Shown: piece by piece, positions 36,003-46,088 of the stretch
How positions within the stretch are numbered: the stretch's first letter is position 1
Layout: each line of letters opens with the position of its first letter
Source: Acetobacter ghanensis
Lineage (GTDB): Bacteria > Pseudomonadota > Alphaproteobacteria > Acetobacterales > Acetobacteraceae
Direction: 5' to 3'
NCBI RefSeq assembly: GCF_001499675.1
Contig: NZ_LN609302.1
Span: 838,896 to 902,895 of the forward strand
Length of the DNA stretch: 64,000 nt
The notes under the pieces: generated by a model
The model's input: the letters and a program-made list of their open reading frames with translations, nothing else
Told to the model about the DNA's origin: nothing
Database searches by the model: none
Made by a program: the position numbers and the translations under genes

Positions 36003-36581
36003 TCAGTTCTTTTTGGCTTTAAGCAGACCCATGATCTCGGCAATAATTTCTGCCGGCTGGTGTAGGGTCAGTAGGGACCATGCCGGTTCATCCGGCTGAG
36101 GCGGTTCCAGTGTATCCAACTGGCTGGGCAACTGGCTGGCGGGCATAAAGTGCCCTGAGCGGGCGTTCAGCCGTGTGTGCAATGTGCCCTCATCTGCATG
36201 GAGATAGACGAACTGCACATTCAGGTCCTGCTCGCATAGCCTGTTCCTGTATGCACGTTTGAGGGCAGAGCAGGCCAGAATACCGCCGGTGTTCTTGTCC
36301 GCGCAGGATTTGAGCCACGCGTGGCAGCGTTCCAGCCACCCTTTGCGGTCCAGATCGGTCAGGGGAATGCCATCCCGCATTTTGGCAATATTGTTTGTGT
36401 CATGCAGGGTGTCGGCATCCAGCCATGGCCAGCCCAGTTCGTTGTGCAGGCCTTCCGCAATGGTTGTTTTGCCAGACCCACAGACCCCCATGACCACAAT
36501 AAGCCGCTTGGCAATGCCATGTGCGGCAGGCTGTGCGGGTAGAACATGGTCGGGTGAAAAAGCAGAACTGTTAAGAGACAT
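36003..36581 (-). CDS. gntK: Gluconokinase
   Basis: A 192-residue kinase that phosphorylates gluconate to 6-phosphogluconate with ATP. The P-loop GVCGSGKT is at residues 32-39, followed by DGIPLTDLDRKGWL and CSALKRAYRNRL, all typical of the GntK/IdnK family. Acetic acid bacteria produce gluconate in the periplasm by PQQ glucose dehydrogenase, so this enzyme lets them use it. It starts 3 bases after the rpiA stop and is followed 12 bases later by a small ORF, so it belongs to the pentose phosphate operon. Confidence 0.95.
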   Translation of the reverse strand: MSLNSSAFSPDHVLPAQPAAHGIAKRLIVVMGVCGSGKTTIAEGLHNELGWPWLDADTLHDTNNIAKMRDGIPLTDLDRKGWLERCHAWLKSCADKNTGGILACSALKRAYRNRLCEQDLNVQFVYLHADEGTLHTRLNARSGHFMPASQLPSQLDTLEPPQPDEPAWSLLTLHQPAEIIAEIMGLLKAKKN

Positions 36582-36584
36582 GTC

Positions 36585-37298
36585 TTAGCTCCCCTGCGGC
36601 GTTAATACGCGAATACCATCCGGGCCTGCCGTAATGGTCTGGGTTGCCATGTGCAGGAACAGCCCATGCTCAACAACGCCTACAATGTTGTACAGGGCGT
36701 GGCTTAGTTTTTCTGGTTCCATAATGGCAGGAAAAACGCAGTCCATAATCAGGTTTTTCTCATCGGTCAGGAAAAAAGACCCATCGCGCATACGGCGTGG
36801 CGTAACCTGTGCGCCCAGATTACCCAGTTTGCGGGCGGCATTTTCCCATCCAAAGGGAATGACCTCAACCGGCAGCGGGCAACGCATACCCAGATGGTCC
36901 ACATATTTGCTGGCATCTGCGACAACAACGAACTGACGGGCTGCCGAAGCCACAATTTTTTCCCACAGAAGCGCGCCGCCCAGACCTTTAATCAGGTTCA
37001 GGGTCTTGGGTTCAATTTCGTCCGCGCCGTCAATGGCAATATCCAGCTCGGGCTGGGCACCAAAGGAGGTCAGGGGAATACCCTCTTCCCGCGCCTGCTT
37101 TTCGGTTACAATGGAAGTGGGGATGGCCGTAATCCGCAATCCTTCCTCCCGAATGCGGCGGCCAAGCTCTGCCACGACAAATTTGGCGGTGGAGCCAGTG
37201 CCAAGGCCTACGGCCATGCCGGTTTGCACAAGGGAGGCAGCCTGCACGGCACATTGCTGCTTGAAGGCGGCGGCAGGGTCGATCTGTGTGGCAGTCAT
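36585..37298 (-). CDS. rpiA: Ribose-5-phosphate isomerase A
   Basis: A 237-residue cytoplasmic enzyme interconverting ribose 5-phosphate and ribulose 5-phosphate. The signature GLGTGSTAKFVV (phosphate loop), DIAIDGADEIEP and LIKGLGGALLWEK are present. An AAGGA ribosome site precedes the ATG. It starts 15 bases after the pgl stop, and 3 bases separate it from gntK. Length normal. Confidence 0.96.
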   Translation of the reverse strand: MTATQIDPAAAFKQQCAVQAASLVQTGMAVGLGTGSTAKFVVAELGRRIREEGLRITAIPTSIVTEKQAREEGIPLTSFGAQPELDIAIDGADEIEPKTLNLIKGLGGALLWEKIVASAARQFVVVADASKYVDHLGMRCPLPVEVIPFGWENAARKLGNLGAQVTPRRMRDGSFFLTDEKNLIMDCVFPAIMEPEKLSHALYNIVGVVEHGLFLHMATQTITAGPDGIRVLTPQGS

Positions 37299-37313
37299 CA
37301 GTTTTTATCCTTG

Positions 37314-38084
37314 TTATTGTTTGTCCGATGGGGCCGCGGCCTGGTCTGTAAACCATACCAGTTCCCCCAGTGCGGTTACGGCACTGGCCGGGCAGGCCGG
37401 GTCCTGCGCCCGAATGCGTGTAACAATATGCTGCTTGGCTGCACCTTCTACCAGAAAAACAACGTGCTGGCTGGCATGAATGGCAGGGTAGGTTAGCGTA
37501 AGCCGGGTATGGGGGGCCGCGGGTGGTACACAGGTGGCGACCCATGCTTTGCGGTTATGCAGAACGGGCTGGCCGGGAAAAAGCGATGCCGTATGCCCAT
37601 CAGTACCAACGCCCATAAGCTGCACATCAAAAAAAGGTCGGTCTGGCGCAAACTCTTCGGCACCATAAAGGTCTTTGAGCGTGCGCTCATAGCTTTGAGC
37701 CGCCTCTTCCGCCACGCCACGGTCCGGCATGGGAAAAATGTTACCTGCCGGAATGGGAGCCTTGGAAAACAGCAGGCGCTGCATCATGCCAAAATTGCTG
37801 TCTGCATGGTCATGCGGCACAAACCGGTCATCACCAATAAAAAACTGCATGTTCCGCCAAGGGAAGCGCTCCACATAAGGACTGCTGGCCATGAGGGCAT
37901 ACAGGTGCTGCGGCGTAGAGCCGCCACTCAGGGCGATGCGGAAGGGCGCACCCTCCTTTTTTTCAAGACTGCGTTTCAGCAGCCAGTCCGCCAACCCGGT
38001 TATCAGTTCGTCCCGTGTGGGAAAAACATGCAGCGCACCTGTGGCGGTTGTCTGTCCGGGCATGGTTTGGTCTTTCTTCATCAT
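37314..38084 (-). CDS. pgl: 6-phosphogluconolactonase
   Basis: A 256-residue enzyme that hydrolyses 6-phosphogluconolactone to 6-phosphogluconate. The family segments ALSGGSTPQHLY and FFIGDDRFVPHDHADSNFGM are present, as is the GVGTDGHTASLFPG loop. The start codon overlaps the stop of the upstream HAD gene (ATGA), which shows coupling. An alternative start a few codons in (MPGQTTATG) cannot be excluded. It works with glucose-6-phosphate dehydrogenase, whose gene is not in the window. Confidence 0.95.
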   Translation of the reverse strand: MMKKDQTMPGQTTATGALHVFPTRDELITGLADWLLKRSLEKKEGAPFRIALSGGSTPQHLYALMASSPYVERFPWRNMQFFIGDDRFVPHDHADSNFGMMQRLLFSKAPIPAGNIFPMPDRGVAEEAAQSYERTLKDLYGAEEFAPDRPFFDVQLMGVGTDGHTASLFPGQPVLHNRKAWVATCVPPAAPHTRLTLTYPAIHASQHVVFLVEGAAKQHIVTRIRAQDPACPASAVTALGELVWFTDQAAAPSDKQ

Positions 38085-38989
38085 TGGGGGTGTGCGGCCG
38101 AGGGCGCCGCGCCGTTGTATGTGTGGTGGGTGTTCTTGCTACAACGGGGCAGAATAAAATCTGTTATGGCTCTGGCCCAGCCTTCCTGCGTGTTGGGGCT
38201 GGTTACAAAATGTGCGCTGGCCTGCACATCTGGCGTGGCCTGCCCCATGGCAATAGAGAGACCCGCAATGGACAGCATGGGAACATCATTGTTCATATCC
38301 CCAATGCAGGCGACTTCCTCCACACTGACACCGTAATAGGCTGCCAATTGGCGCACCGCATACCCTTTGTTGGCATGCAGGGGTGTAATATCCAAAAACC
38401 ACTTGCTGGAAAGGGCAACGCAGGCCCGACCTGCCAGTTTGCGGCCAATATCCGCTTCCTGCTCATGCAGAGCGGCGTGGTCTGCGGTGGAGCCAGCAAC
38501 TTTGCCAATGTTCTGCGTGTAAGCACTCAGGTTGTCCACCTGCGTGGGGATGGTCTGCACGGTGCGGCTCTCGGCCTGTACCAGAGGACTTTGCGCGTTG
38601 CGCACAAACCATGCGTGCCCCCGGAACAGCCAAGTGTCCACCTTCTGGGCCTGAAGCATATCCAGTGCATCCAGCACGGTCTGCGGGTCGAGGGAAAGGC
38701 TGGACCGTATGGTCCTGTCGGGGTTGAAGAGGGTACCCCCGTTCAGCGCACCATAGGGTGTGTTGATCCCGAGTTGGTCAAAATACATTTCCATGCCACC
38801 GGGCGGGCGACTGCTGACAAGGCAGAGCGGAATTCCCGCGTGGCGCAAGGCCTGTGCAGCAGACAGGCTCTGCTGTGTGATCTGTTTGTCCGGGGTAAGG
38901 AGAGTGCCGTCCATGTCGGATACAACAAGGCGGATGCGGCAAGCGGGGGGACGGTCAGGCCCGTGCCTGTTTTGCCCATTGCCTGCCAT
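38081..38989 (-). CDS. Cof-type HAD-IIB phosphatase
   Basis: A 302-residue cytoplasmic phosphatase. The catalytic motif SDMDGTLLTP is near residue 26, and GDMNNDVPML in the C-terminal third is motif IV; the cap domain between them is the IIB type. Substrates of Cof-like enzymes are sugar phosphates or PLP-like compounds. I choose ATG at 38989 because GGAG lies 7 bases upstream. It sits inside the pentose phosphate operon between gnd and pgl, so a sugar phosphate is a reasonable guess. A strong hairpin stands in front of it. Confidence 0.9.
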   Translation of the reverse strand: MAGNGQNRHGPDRPPACRIRLVVSDMDGTLLTPDKQITQQSLSAAQALRHAGIPLCLVSSRPPGGMEMYFDQLGINTPYGALNGGTLFNPDRTIRSSLSLDPQTVLDALDMLQAQKVDTWLFRGHAWFVRNAQSPLVQAESRTVQTIPTQVDNLSAYTQNIGKVAGSTADHAALHEQEADIGRKLAGRACVALSSKWFLDITPLHANKGYAVRQLAAYYGVSVEEVACIGDMNNDVPMLSIAGLSIAMGQATPDVQASAHFVTSPNTQEGWARAITDFILPRCSKNTHHTYNGAAPSAAHPQ

Positions 38990-39006
38990 TGTTCTTCTCC
39001 TCAATG

Positions 39007-39036
39007 TTCCCCTGCTCCCCATAAAGAGCAGGGGAA
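39007..39036 (-). promoter_or_regulatory. Intercistronic hairpin between gnd and HAD genes
   Basis: TTCCCCTGCTC and GAGCAGGGGAA form a perfect 11-bp stem with an 8-base loop. It lies after the gnd stop and 17 bases before the next start codon on the minus strand, with no T-run. It could mark an RNA processing or stabilising site that lowers or raises expression of downstream genes. Confidence 0.65.
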
Positions 39037-39046
39037 TGTAAAGACC

Positions 39047-40045
39047 TCAGCTTTTGCTTTCTACGTGGCCGCCAAAGCCAAAACGCATGGCGGACAGCAC
39101 TTTTTCAGCAAAGGTGTTGCCGCTGCGGGAACGGAAACGTGTGAACAGGGCCGCCGTCATGACCGGTACAGGCACGGCTTCTTCAATAGCCGCTTCAATG
39201 GTCCAGCGTCCTTCGCCTGAATCGCTGACTTCCCCGCTGAATGAGGACAGTTCACCATTGCTGGCAAGGGCCTGAGCTGTCAGGTCCAGCAACCAGGAGG
39301 AGACCACACTGCCACGGCGCCAGACTTCCGCAATATCCGCCATATTCAGCGAAAAGCGTTCGTCTTCGGCCAGCAGAGGGGAGTCCTTACGGTGCATTAC
39401 GTCAAACCCTTCTGCAAAGGCCTGCATCATGCCGTATTCAATGCCGTTATGAACCATTTTGACAAAATGGCCTGACCCAGCAGGACCGCAGTACAGGTAA
39501 CCCTGCTCGGCCCGAGGGTCCAACCCTTCCCGCTCGCGGTTGGGGGTGCGCGGGATGTCGCCCATACCGGGGGCAAGGGCTGCCAGAATGGGGTCAATAT
39601 GGTCAGCGGCTTCCTTTGTGCCGCCGTACATCATGCAGTAGCCGCGTTCCAGCCCCCAGACGCCGCCGGATGTGCCGATATCGAGGTAATCAATTCCCTT
39701 TTCGGCCAGCACTCTGGCACGGCGGATATCATCTTTATAATAGGTGTTGCCACCATCAATGACGATATCGCCACGTCCCATCAGGCCAGCAAGGGACATA
39801 ACGGTTTCTTCCGTAATGTCGCCTGCGGGGAGCATGGACCACACAATTTTTCTGGGGCCGCTCAGCTTGGCGACAACATCAGCCAGACTGGAAGCCCCTG
39901 TTGCTCGCCCGGTCTCAGCCCGTGCGACCGTTTTTTCCACGGCTGCTGCGTCCCGGTCGTAAACAACAACGTCGTGTCCGTGGCGTGTCAGGCGGACGGC
40001 AATATTGCCCCCCATCCTGCCCAGCCCAACAATGCCAATTTGCAT
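39047..40045 (-). CDS. gnd: 6-phosphogluconate dehydrogenase, short form
   Basis: A 332-residue enzyme that oxidatively decarboxylates 6-phosphogluconate to ribulose 5-phosphate. It has the N-terminal NAD(P) loop [16 protein letters not shown], then [10 protein letters not shown] and [13 protein letters not shown] with the catalytic Lys. It belongs to the short (about 300-330 residue) class found in Gluconobacter and other bacteria, which often prefers NAD+, rather than the 470-residue class; cofactor use is an inference from class. It follows tal-pgi by 26 bases. Confidence 0.95.
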   Translation of the reverse strand: MQIGIVGLGRMGGNIAVRLTRHGHDVVVYDRDAAAVEKTVARAETGRATGASSLADVVAKLSGPRKIVWSMLPAGDITEETVMSLAGLMGRGDIVIDGGNTYYKDDIRRARVLAEKGIDYLDIGTSGGVWGLERGYCMMYGGTKEAADHIDPILAALAPGMGDIPRTPNREREGLDPRAEQGYLYCGPAGSGHFVKMVHNGIEYGMMQAFAEGFDVMHRKDSPLLAEDERFSLNMADIAEVWRRGSVVSSWLLDLTAQALASNGELSSFSGEVSDSGEGRWTIEAAIEEAVPVPVMTAALFTRFRSRSGNTFAEKVLSAMRFGFGGHVESKS

Positions 40046-40071
40046 AATGTCTCTCTTGTTCAGTCGGTCTG

Positions 40072-42927
40072 TTACAGGGCGTCATGCAGGGCGGTGGCCA
40101 AGGCTGCAAGCCCTTCCTTCAGGTTGCCGCGTATATGCACACGCAGGGCGCGGCGTTTGCGTTCGGCCAGAACGTCAAAATCCCCACGGGCCTGTGCGGC
40201 TTTGACAACGCCAAACGTATAGCTGGAGCCGGGCACGGGCAGGTCACGCGTATTGTCTGCCGTAATCTGCAAAAAGACGCCGGTGTTGGGGCCACCTTTG
40301 TAGGCCTGCCCTGTGGAGTGCAGAAAGCGCGGACCAAAACCTGTGGAGGTTGCAATGGTTTTTGCATCACGCACATGCAGGCGCACATGCTGGAGCCACT
40401 CTACCGTTTCTCTGTTGCGTTCAATAAAGGCCAGCAGAGCGACGTAGTCCCCCGGTTTGGTGCGATCCAAATGGGTTTTGAGAATGGCAGCAGCACTGTC
40501 TGCCTTTACGGCCGCCGCATTGGCGGGGTCGGCAAAAAATGCCAGTGGACCAAATTCCGCAAATGGGGTTTCGGCTGGCAGGGCGCCTGTTTTGTCGTAA
40601 GCCTCGGTCAGCTTGCGGGTTTCCACCTTGGTGGATTCCACGTCCGGCTGGTCGAACGGGTCAATACCCAGAAAAGCGCCAGCTACGGCTGTTGCGATTT
40701 CCCACCGGAAGAATTCCTGCGCAATCTGACGTTTGTTGTGCAGGTTGATGGTGATAACCGGCTGACCTGCCTCAATCAGGGTCGCAATGGCTTCATCCTG
40801 CTCATGCCGGTGTTCTGGTACGAGGCGTAGATAAACGAACAGGCGGTCTTTACCGTACCGGCTGGGGCCACCCAGTGTTTCGTTATCAACCGGGATAATG
40901 CCTTTGCCGTGTTTGCCGGTGGATTCCGCTACAAGCTGTTCCAGCCAAGCGCCAAAATCTGCAATTTGCGGGGTGGCAATAATGCTGAGTTTGTCTCGCC
41001 CCTGCGTTTTGGCAGCAACGCCCATCAGTGTACCAAGCTGGACGCCGGGGTTGGCGGCAGGCGGCACGCTAGCATCGCACAGACGGACCCCGCGCAACGC
41101 ATCTTCCAAAAACAGGCGTACGGGCACACCGGCCGCGGCGGCAGGCACAAGGCCGAAGTTGGACAGAATGGAGTAGCGGCCACCAATTTTGGGGTCGCCC
41201 GCAAAAACCTTCCAGAACCCTTCCTTTTTAGCCAGCGCTTCCAGCTTGGAGCCGGGGTCTGTAATGGCCACAAAATGAGAGCCTGCTTTTTCCTTGAGCG
41301 CCCGTTTGGCAAGGTCCTGAAAATAGGCCAGCATAATATTGGGCTCAAGCGTGCTGCCAGACTTGGAGGCAACAATAAACAGCGTGTGGAACGGGTCTAT
41401 TTTGCGTTCAAACGCAGCAACCTGCTGCGGGTCCGTGCTGTCCAGCACATAAAGATGGCCAAAGCCCTCATGCTTGCCAAAGGTCATGGCCAGCACTTCC
41501 GGTCCCATGCTGGACCCGCCCATGCCCATGAGCAGAACCTGCTGGAAGCCGCGGGCTTTGACCTCGGCCTGAAAAGCCTCCAGCTCGTCCACATGGGCCA
41601 GCCGTTCGTCCACCACGTTCAGCCAGTTAACCCAGTCCCCTTCTGACTGGCCAGTCCATACGGAAGCATCCTTGCGCCATACGCGGCGGATGGTGCCGTC
41701 TTTGCGCCATTCTTCCAGCCCCGCATCCACGGCGGCCTGAAGGTCGGTTGGCAGGCTGGTTTTAAGGCCGGTCAGCTTGTTGCCCATCAGCGTGATCTGC
41801 TTGCTGGCAACGGAGCCAAGGAGCGCGTCAAACGCATCTTCAAACGCGCTTACGCCCTCGTTCAGCAACGTGGCGGTCACGCCATCCAGATCAAGGCCGA
41901 GGCGTTCTGCGTCTTCCATCACGCTACGGGCTTCGGCAACGCCTTGCGTCAGGGTCTCGCTCACCGTGCCGTGGTCGCGGAAGGCGTCCATAGTGGCGGG
42001 GGGCAGAGTGTTAACCGTATGCGGGCCAATGAGTGTGTCCACATACAGTACATCGCTATAGGTTTTGTCCTTGGTGCCGGTGGAAGCCCACAGCAGGCGC
42101 TGGGTCTGGGCCCCTGCGGCCTCCAAAGCTTTCCAGCGAGGGGTCTGCATCATTTCCTGCCAGTACACATACGCCATTTTGGCGTTGGCAATGGCAACCT
42201 TGCCGCGCAGGGCCTTCAGGCTTTCGGCATCCTTGTCTCCCGCTTTTACCCGGCGGTCGATTGCGGCATCAATTTTACCATCAATCCGGCTGACAAAGAA
42301 TGATGCCACGGAGGCAACTTGGGAGAGATCTCCCCCACGGGCCTTGAGGTCCTCAAGCCCGCTCAACCATGCTTCGACAACATCGCGGTATGCGGCGAGG
42401 GAGAAAATAAGGGTCACATTAACGTTGATTCCCGCCGCAATGCTCTTGCGAATAGCCGGGATGCTTTCCGGCGTTGCGGGAATTTTGATCATCAGGTTAG
42501 GGGCGTGGACATCCGCCCACAGCCGTTCCGCCTCGTGTGCTGTGCCTTTTCCGTCCCGTGCCAGATAGGGTGAGACTTCCAGGCTGACAAAGCCATCCCG
42601 CCCTTTGGTCTGTGCATGAACGGGTGCTAGCACTTTTGCCGCAGCCTGAATATCTGCCACGGCCAAACGTTCGTACAGCGCGCCGGGGGAGAGTGTCTCA
42701 TGCGCCAGAATATCGCGCATCTGCGGGTCATATTCCGTGCCGTCTCCCATGGCTTTCTGGAAGATGGCCGGGTTGGAGGTTACGCCACGTATGTCCCCGC
42801 TTTGCACCAGTTTGGTCAGCGACCCGTCTTCCACAAATGAACGGCGGATAAAGTCCAGCCATGGGGACTGATGGACCGTGGCCAGAGCCTGTAATGGGTT
42901 GCTGCCTGTTGGCACAGTAGCGGTCAT
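40072..42927 (-). CDS. tal-pgi: Bifunctional transaldolase / glucose-6-phosphate isomerase
   Basis: A 951-residue fusion of two pentose phosphate and sugar phosphate enzymes. Residues 1 to about 370 are transaldolase, with the Schiff-base Lys148 in [10 protein letters not shown]. Residues from about 395 are glucose-6-phosphate isomerase, with the SIS-type segments [13 protein letters not shown] and [12 protein letters not shown]. The fusion is known in acetic acid bacteria, and no stop or frameshift separates the two halves. In organisms with an incomplete glycolysis, it converts pentose phosphate products back to glucose 6-phosphate for another turn of the cycle. It follows tkt with a strong hairpin in between. 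Confidence 0.96.
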   Translation of the reverse strand: MTATVPTGSNPLQALATVHQSPWLDFIRRSFVEDGSLTKLVQSGDIRGVTSNPAIFQKAMGDGTEYDPQMRDILAHETLSPGALYERLAVADIQAAAKVLAPVHAQTKGRDGFVSLEVSPYLARDGKGTAHEAERLWADVHAPNLMIKIPATPESIPAIRKSIAAGINVNVTLIFSLAAYRDVVEAWLSGLEDLKARGGDLSQVASVASFFVSRIDGKIDAAIDRRVKAGDKDAESLKALRGKVAIANAKMAYVYWQEMMQTPRWKALEAAGAQTQRLLWASTGTKDKTYSDVLYVDTLIGPHTVNTLPPATMDAFRDHGTVSETLTQGVAEARSVMEDAERLGLDLDGVTATLLNEGVSAFEDAFDALLGSVASKQITLMGNKLTGLKTSLPTDLQAAVDAGLEEWRKDGTIRRVWRKDASVWTGQSEGDWVNWLNVVDERLAHVDELEAFQAEVKARGFQQVLLMGMGGSSMGPEVLAMTFGKHEGFGHLYVLDSTDPQQVAAFERKIDPFHTLFIVASKSGSTLEPNIMLAYFQDLAKRALKEKAGSHFVAITDPGSKLEALAKKEGFWKVFAGDPKIGGRYSILSNFGLVPAAAAGVPVRLFLEDALRGVRLCDASVPPAANPGVQLGTLMGVAAKTQGRDKLSIIATPQIADFGAWLEQLVAESTGKHGKGIIPVDNETLGGPSRYGKDRLFVYLRLVPEHRHEQDEAIATLIEAGQPVITINLHNKRQIAQEFFRWEIATAVAGAFLGIDPFDQPDVESTKVETRKLTEAYDKTGALPAETPFAEFGPLAFFADPANAAAVKADSAAAILKTHLDRTKPGDYVALLAFIERNRETVEWLQHVRLHVRDAKTIATSTGFGPRFLHSTGQAYKGGPNTGVFLQITADNTRDLPVPGSSYTFGVVKAAQARGDFDVLAERKRRALRVHIRGNLKEGLAALATALHDAL

Positions 42928-42946
42928 ACCTGCATATCCTTATATT

Positions 42947-42976
42947 GCCCGGCTTCTCCAGTAGAGGAGGCCGGGC
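42947..42976 (-). promoter_or_regulatory. Intercistronic hairpin between tkt and tal-pgi
   Basis: On the minus strand GCCCGGCCTCC pairs with GGAG-AA-GCCGGGC: an 11-bp stem with a two-base bulge and a 6-base loop. It lies 38 bases past the tkt stop and about 20 bases before the tal-pgi start codon, without a T-run. Likely an RNA processing or attenuation element. Confidence 0.65.
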
Positions 42977-43014
42977 CTAATCCTGTAACCATTACGCCAG
43001 ACGGGCTGTTTGGT

Positions 43015-45117
43015 TTAGCCCGCCTGTTTGCGGGCTGCCTCCACAACAGCTTCCACGGTAAAGCCAAAGTGCTTGAGCAACTGGCTGGCAGGGCCAGACG
43101 CACCGAAGCCATTCATGGCGATGATGGTGCCAGTTGGTCCTGCGTAACGGTCCCATCCAATGGGGGAGGCCGCCTCTACAACGACCCGCCCCGTTACACC
43201 GGAAGGTAGGACGCTTTCGCGGTAAGATTGTGGCTGTGCTTCAAACAGTTCCCAGCTAGGCATGGACACCACGCGGGCCGGCACGCCTTCGGCGCTCAGG
43301 GTCTCGTAGGCTTCAACCGCCAGCGAGAGTTCACTACCCGTTGCAATCAGGATGACCTTGGGGGTCTGTTCGCTGCTCGCCAGCACGTAAGCGCCTTTTG
43401 CCAGACCGGAGGCAAGCGCATAGCGCGAGCGGTCCAGTGTGGGGAGGTTCTGGCGGCTCAGGGCCAGTGCTACCGGGCCGGAGCGGCTGGCAATAAGGTA
43501 GCGCCATGCTTCGGCCACTTCATTGGCGTCTGCTGGGCGGAGCGTGACCAGACCGGGCGTTGCACGCAGTTGCACCAGCTGTTCAATAGGCTGGTGGGTT
43601 GGTCCATCTTCTCCCACACCAATGGAATCGTGGGTGAAGATGTAGGTGACCGGCAGCCCCATAAGGGCGGAAAGGCGGATGGGCGCCTTCATATAATCCG
43701 AGAAGATCAGGAACCCGGCGCCATAGGGGCGCAGGCCGTACAGCGCCATACCGTTCACAATGGCGCCCATGGCGTGTTCACGCACACCAAAGTGGAAGTT
43801 ACGACCAGCGTAGCTGCCTCCCCATTCGGCAGGCTGAAAACTGTCCTGCCCCTTAAGCAGGGTTTTGGTGGATGGTGCCAGATCGGCAGAGCCGCCAAGC
43901 AGCCAGGGCAGACGGCCCGCTACGGCGTTCAGCACGTCCCCCGAGCTTGCGCGTGAGGCAATGCCTTTGGCATCCGCCGGATAGAGCGGTATGTCCGCAT
44001 CCCATCCTTCGGGCAGAGTGCCGTTGAAAATAGCGTCCAGTTCAGCTGCATCTTTCGGGTGGGCTGCGCGGTAGTCCGCAAACAGCTTTTCCCACGCTGT
44101 GCGGGCGGCAGCGCCACGGGCACCTAGGCCAGCGCGCATGTGGGGCAGAACCTCGTCCGGCACGGCAAAGCTGCTATCTTCGGGCCAGTTGAGGAATTTT
44201 TTGGTTTCACGCACTTCTTCCGCACCCAGCGGTTCGCCATGAGCGGAAGCCTTGCCCGCCTTGTGCGGAGCACCCCATGCAATGACGGAATGCGCGATAA
44301 TCAGGGTCGGTTTGGTGGGCTGCGCCTTGGACTGTTCCAGAAGCTGGAGGAAGGCGGATGTGTCGTTGGCGTCTTTGAGTTCCAGCACCTGCCAGCCATA
44401 GGCGGCAAAGCGTTCGGCCACATTTTCCGTAAAGGCGACATTGGTCGACCCTTCAATGGAAATACGGTTGGAATCATAAATCCACGTCAGGTTGCCCAAC
44501 TGGAGGTGAGCGGCCAGCGAGGCGGCCTCGCTGGAGACACCTTCCATCATGTCACCATCCCCACACAAGGTGTACACATGGTGGTCAAACAGCGTGAAGC
44601 CGGGCTTGTTGTAGCGTGCGGCCAGCCATTTTTCAGCAATGGCCATACCTACGGAGTTCCCACAGCCAGCCCCCAGCGGGCCTGTTGTGGTTTCCACCCC
44701 CGTGGTGTGGCCATATTCCGGGTGCCCCGGCGTTTTGGAACCAAACTGGCGGAACTGTTTAAGGTCTTCCACGCTTAGAGCAGGTTCGGATGTAACCTTG
44801 CCGTCCTTGACCTGTTGGATGCCTGCAACATGAATAAGCGCGTACAGCAGCATGGAGGCATGGCCGATGGACAGGACAAAGCGGTCGCGGTTTGGCCACA
44901 GCGGAGCGGTGGGGTCGTAGTTCAGGGCGTTCTGCCACAGAGTATAGGCAATCGGGGCCATGGACATGGCCGCACCGGGGTGGCCGGAATTGGCTTTTTG
45001 CACAGCATCCATCACCAGCGTACGAATGGTGTTGATGCACAGCGTATCCGGGTTGTTCGATCTACCGGCTTCCGCTCCGGCTGGTGCACGAAGGGGGGTA
45101 GAAAAAGAAACGCGCAT
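43015..45117 (-). CDS. tkt: Transketolase
   Basis: A 700-residue thiamine-diphosphate enzyme that transfers two-carbon units between sugar phosphates. The thiamine motif GDGDMMEGVSSEA...N is near residue 165, and ANSGHPGAAMSMAPIAY lies near the N-terminus. The C-terminal pyrimidine-binding and third domains are complete. The frame extends 34 codons further up, but ATG at 45117 has GGAGG at 11 bases and matches the family. It is the first gene of the pentose phosphate operon, so its promoter should lie in 45118-45450. Confidence 0.95.
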   Translation of the reverse strand: MRVSFSTPLRAPAGAEAGRSNNPDTLCINTIRTLVMDAVQKANSGHPGAAMSMAPIAYTLWQNALNYDPTAPLWPNRDRFVLSIGHASMLLYALIHVAGIQQVKDGKVTSEPALSVEDLKQFRQFGSKTPGHPEYGHTTGVETTTGPLGAGCGNSVGMAIAEKWLAARYNKPGFTLFDHHVYTLCGDGDMMEGVSSEAASLAAHLQLGNLTWIYDSNRISIEGSTNVAFTENVAERFAAYGWQVLELKDANDTSAFLQLLEQSKAQPTKPTLIIAHSVIAWGAPHKAGKASAHGEPLGAEEVRETKKFLNWPEDSSFAVPDEVLPHMRAGLGARGAAARTAWEKLFADYRAAHPKDAAELDAIFNGTLPEGWDADIPLYPADAKGIASRASSGDVLNAVAGRLPWLLGGSADLAPSTKTLLKGQDSFQPAEWGGSYAGRNFHFGVREHAMGAIVNGMALYGLRPYGAGFLIFSDYMKAPIRLSALMGLPVTYIFTHDSIGVGEDGPTHQPIEQLVQLRATPGLVTLRPADANEVAEAWRYLIASRSGPVALALSRQNLPTLDRSRYALASGLAKGAYVLASSEQTPKVILIATGSELSLAVEAYETLSAEGVPARVVSMPSWELFEAQPQSYRESVLPSGVTGRVVVEAASPIGWDRYAGPTGTIIAMNGFGASGPASQLLKHFGFTVEAVVEAARKQAG

Positions 45118-45450
45118 AGCGGGCCTGTCCTCCAACTGGGCTTTAGCGCAAAGCCCGCAAAATAGGGTGGGGGCCTGCGCATGAGGCCCCCCATAAAAGA
45201 AGTTTTTGCACAATTCCACGGTTCTGCATTTTTCGGCAAGAGACGAGCTTGCTATAGGCAGAACCCTTGCGGAGTTATCCAGTTCCTCCCATTATATCAA
45301 AAGAGTTGCTTTTCTGCCATGTGCCCCCACCAGTCTTTCCCTATAAGCTGGTCCGTGACGCATGGCCGATGCGATGAAAAAAAGCCATCGGGCAACCCCA
45401 GGCAGTGTTCTGCCGTAACAGTATGAAACCGTTTTTTCCGGAGGTCAGCC
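45118..45450. promoter_or_regulatory. Divergent spacer between tkt and ankyrin gene
   Basis: A 333-base gap without a supported gene. It should hold the promoter of the pentose phosphate operon on the minus side and of the ankyrin gene on the plus side. A short frame at 45181-45426 has no ribosome site and is not called. I see no clear -10/-35 or inverted repeat worth naming. Confidence 0.4.
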
Positions 45451-46023
45451 ATGACAGAAGAGTCTTCCCGGACACAGTCCGAGCAGGCCCCCGCCAATCC
45501 GGCAGCCGGAGAGGGCGGGCAGGGTTTTACGCGTGAACAGGTGGACGCTCTGTTCATCAATGCCGCCAGAGAAGGTGATGCAGACCTTCTGGCGCGCTTT
45601 CTGGAAGCTGGGATGAACCCCAACCAGAGGGCGGAAAAGGGATACACGCCGCTTATTCTGGCCGCCTATAACGGGCATAAGGACGCCGTGCGCGTGCTGC
45701 TAGACCGTGGTGCGGACGCCAACCTGCAGGATGAAAAAGGCGCCACGGCGCTGGCCGGTGTTGCCTTTAAAGGTGATGTCGCACTGGCCCGTTTGCTGCT
45801 GGATGCAGGCGCGGAGGTTGATGTTCCCAACGCAGTAGGCCGCACACCGCTTATGTTTGCCGTTATGTTCGGGCGGGATGACGTGGCGCGTGTTCTGCTG
45901 GCCGCGGGTGCCAACGTGCTGCTGCGGGACGGAGAGGGGCTGAATGCTCTGGATCTGGCGCAACGGCAGGGCAACAGCACGCTCTTGCAGGATTTGAAAA
46001 AAGCGGTAGGCGTTTCCGCCTGA
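45451..46023 (+). CDS. Ankyrin repeat protein
   Basis: A 190-residue protein with about four ankyrin repeats from residue 25 to the end, recognisable from repeated GxTPLxxAAxxGHxxxVxxLLxxGAD patterns (KGYTPLILAAYNGHKDAV, GRTPLMFAVMFGRDDVAR). The N-terminal 20 residues are a Glu/Ala/Gly-rich tail. No signal peptide or catalytic domain. Bacterial ankyrin proteins mediate protein binding; the partner here is unknown. GGAGG lies upstream of the ATG. Confidence 0.88.
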   Translation: MTEESSRTQSEQAPANPAAGEGGQGFTREQVDALFINAAREGDADLLARFLEAGMNPNQRAEKGYTPLILAAYNGHKDAVRVLLDRGADANLQDEKGATALAGVAFKGDVALARLLLDAGAEVDVPNAVGRTPLMFAVMFGRDDVARVLLAAGANVLLRDGEGLNALDLAQRQGNSTLLQDLKKAVGVSA

Positions 46024-46088
46024 GCTTACAGTAAAGCCGGGTGCGCCAGTGTGCATCCGGGCTGTTTCGACTGAGCCTTTTTTGAGCA

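Noticed and set aside
38015..39220. 401-codon plus-strand frame opposite pgl, HAD and gnd
   Set aside because: Spans several real genes on the other strand and shows no domain or ribosome site.
40909..41646. 245-codon plus-strand frame opposite tal-pgi
   Set aside because: Fully antisense to the isomerase half and without protein-family features.
40072..42927. Possible sequencing fusion of tal and pgi
   Set aside because: The transaldolase/isomerase fusion is known in acetic acid bacteria, and the frame is open with no junction anomaly.
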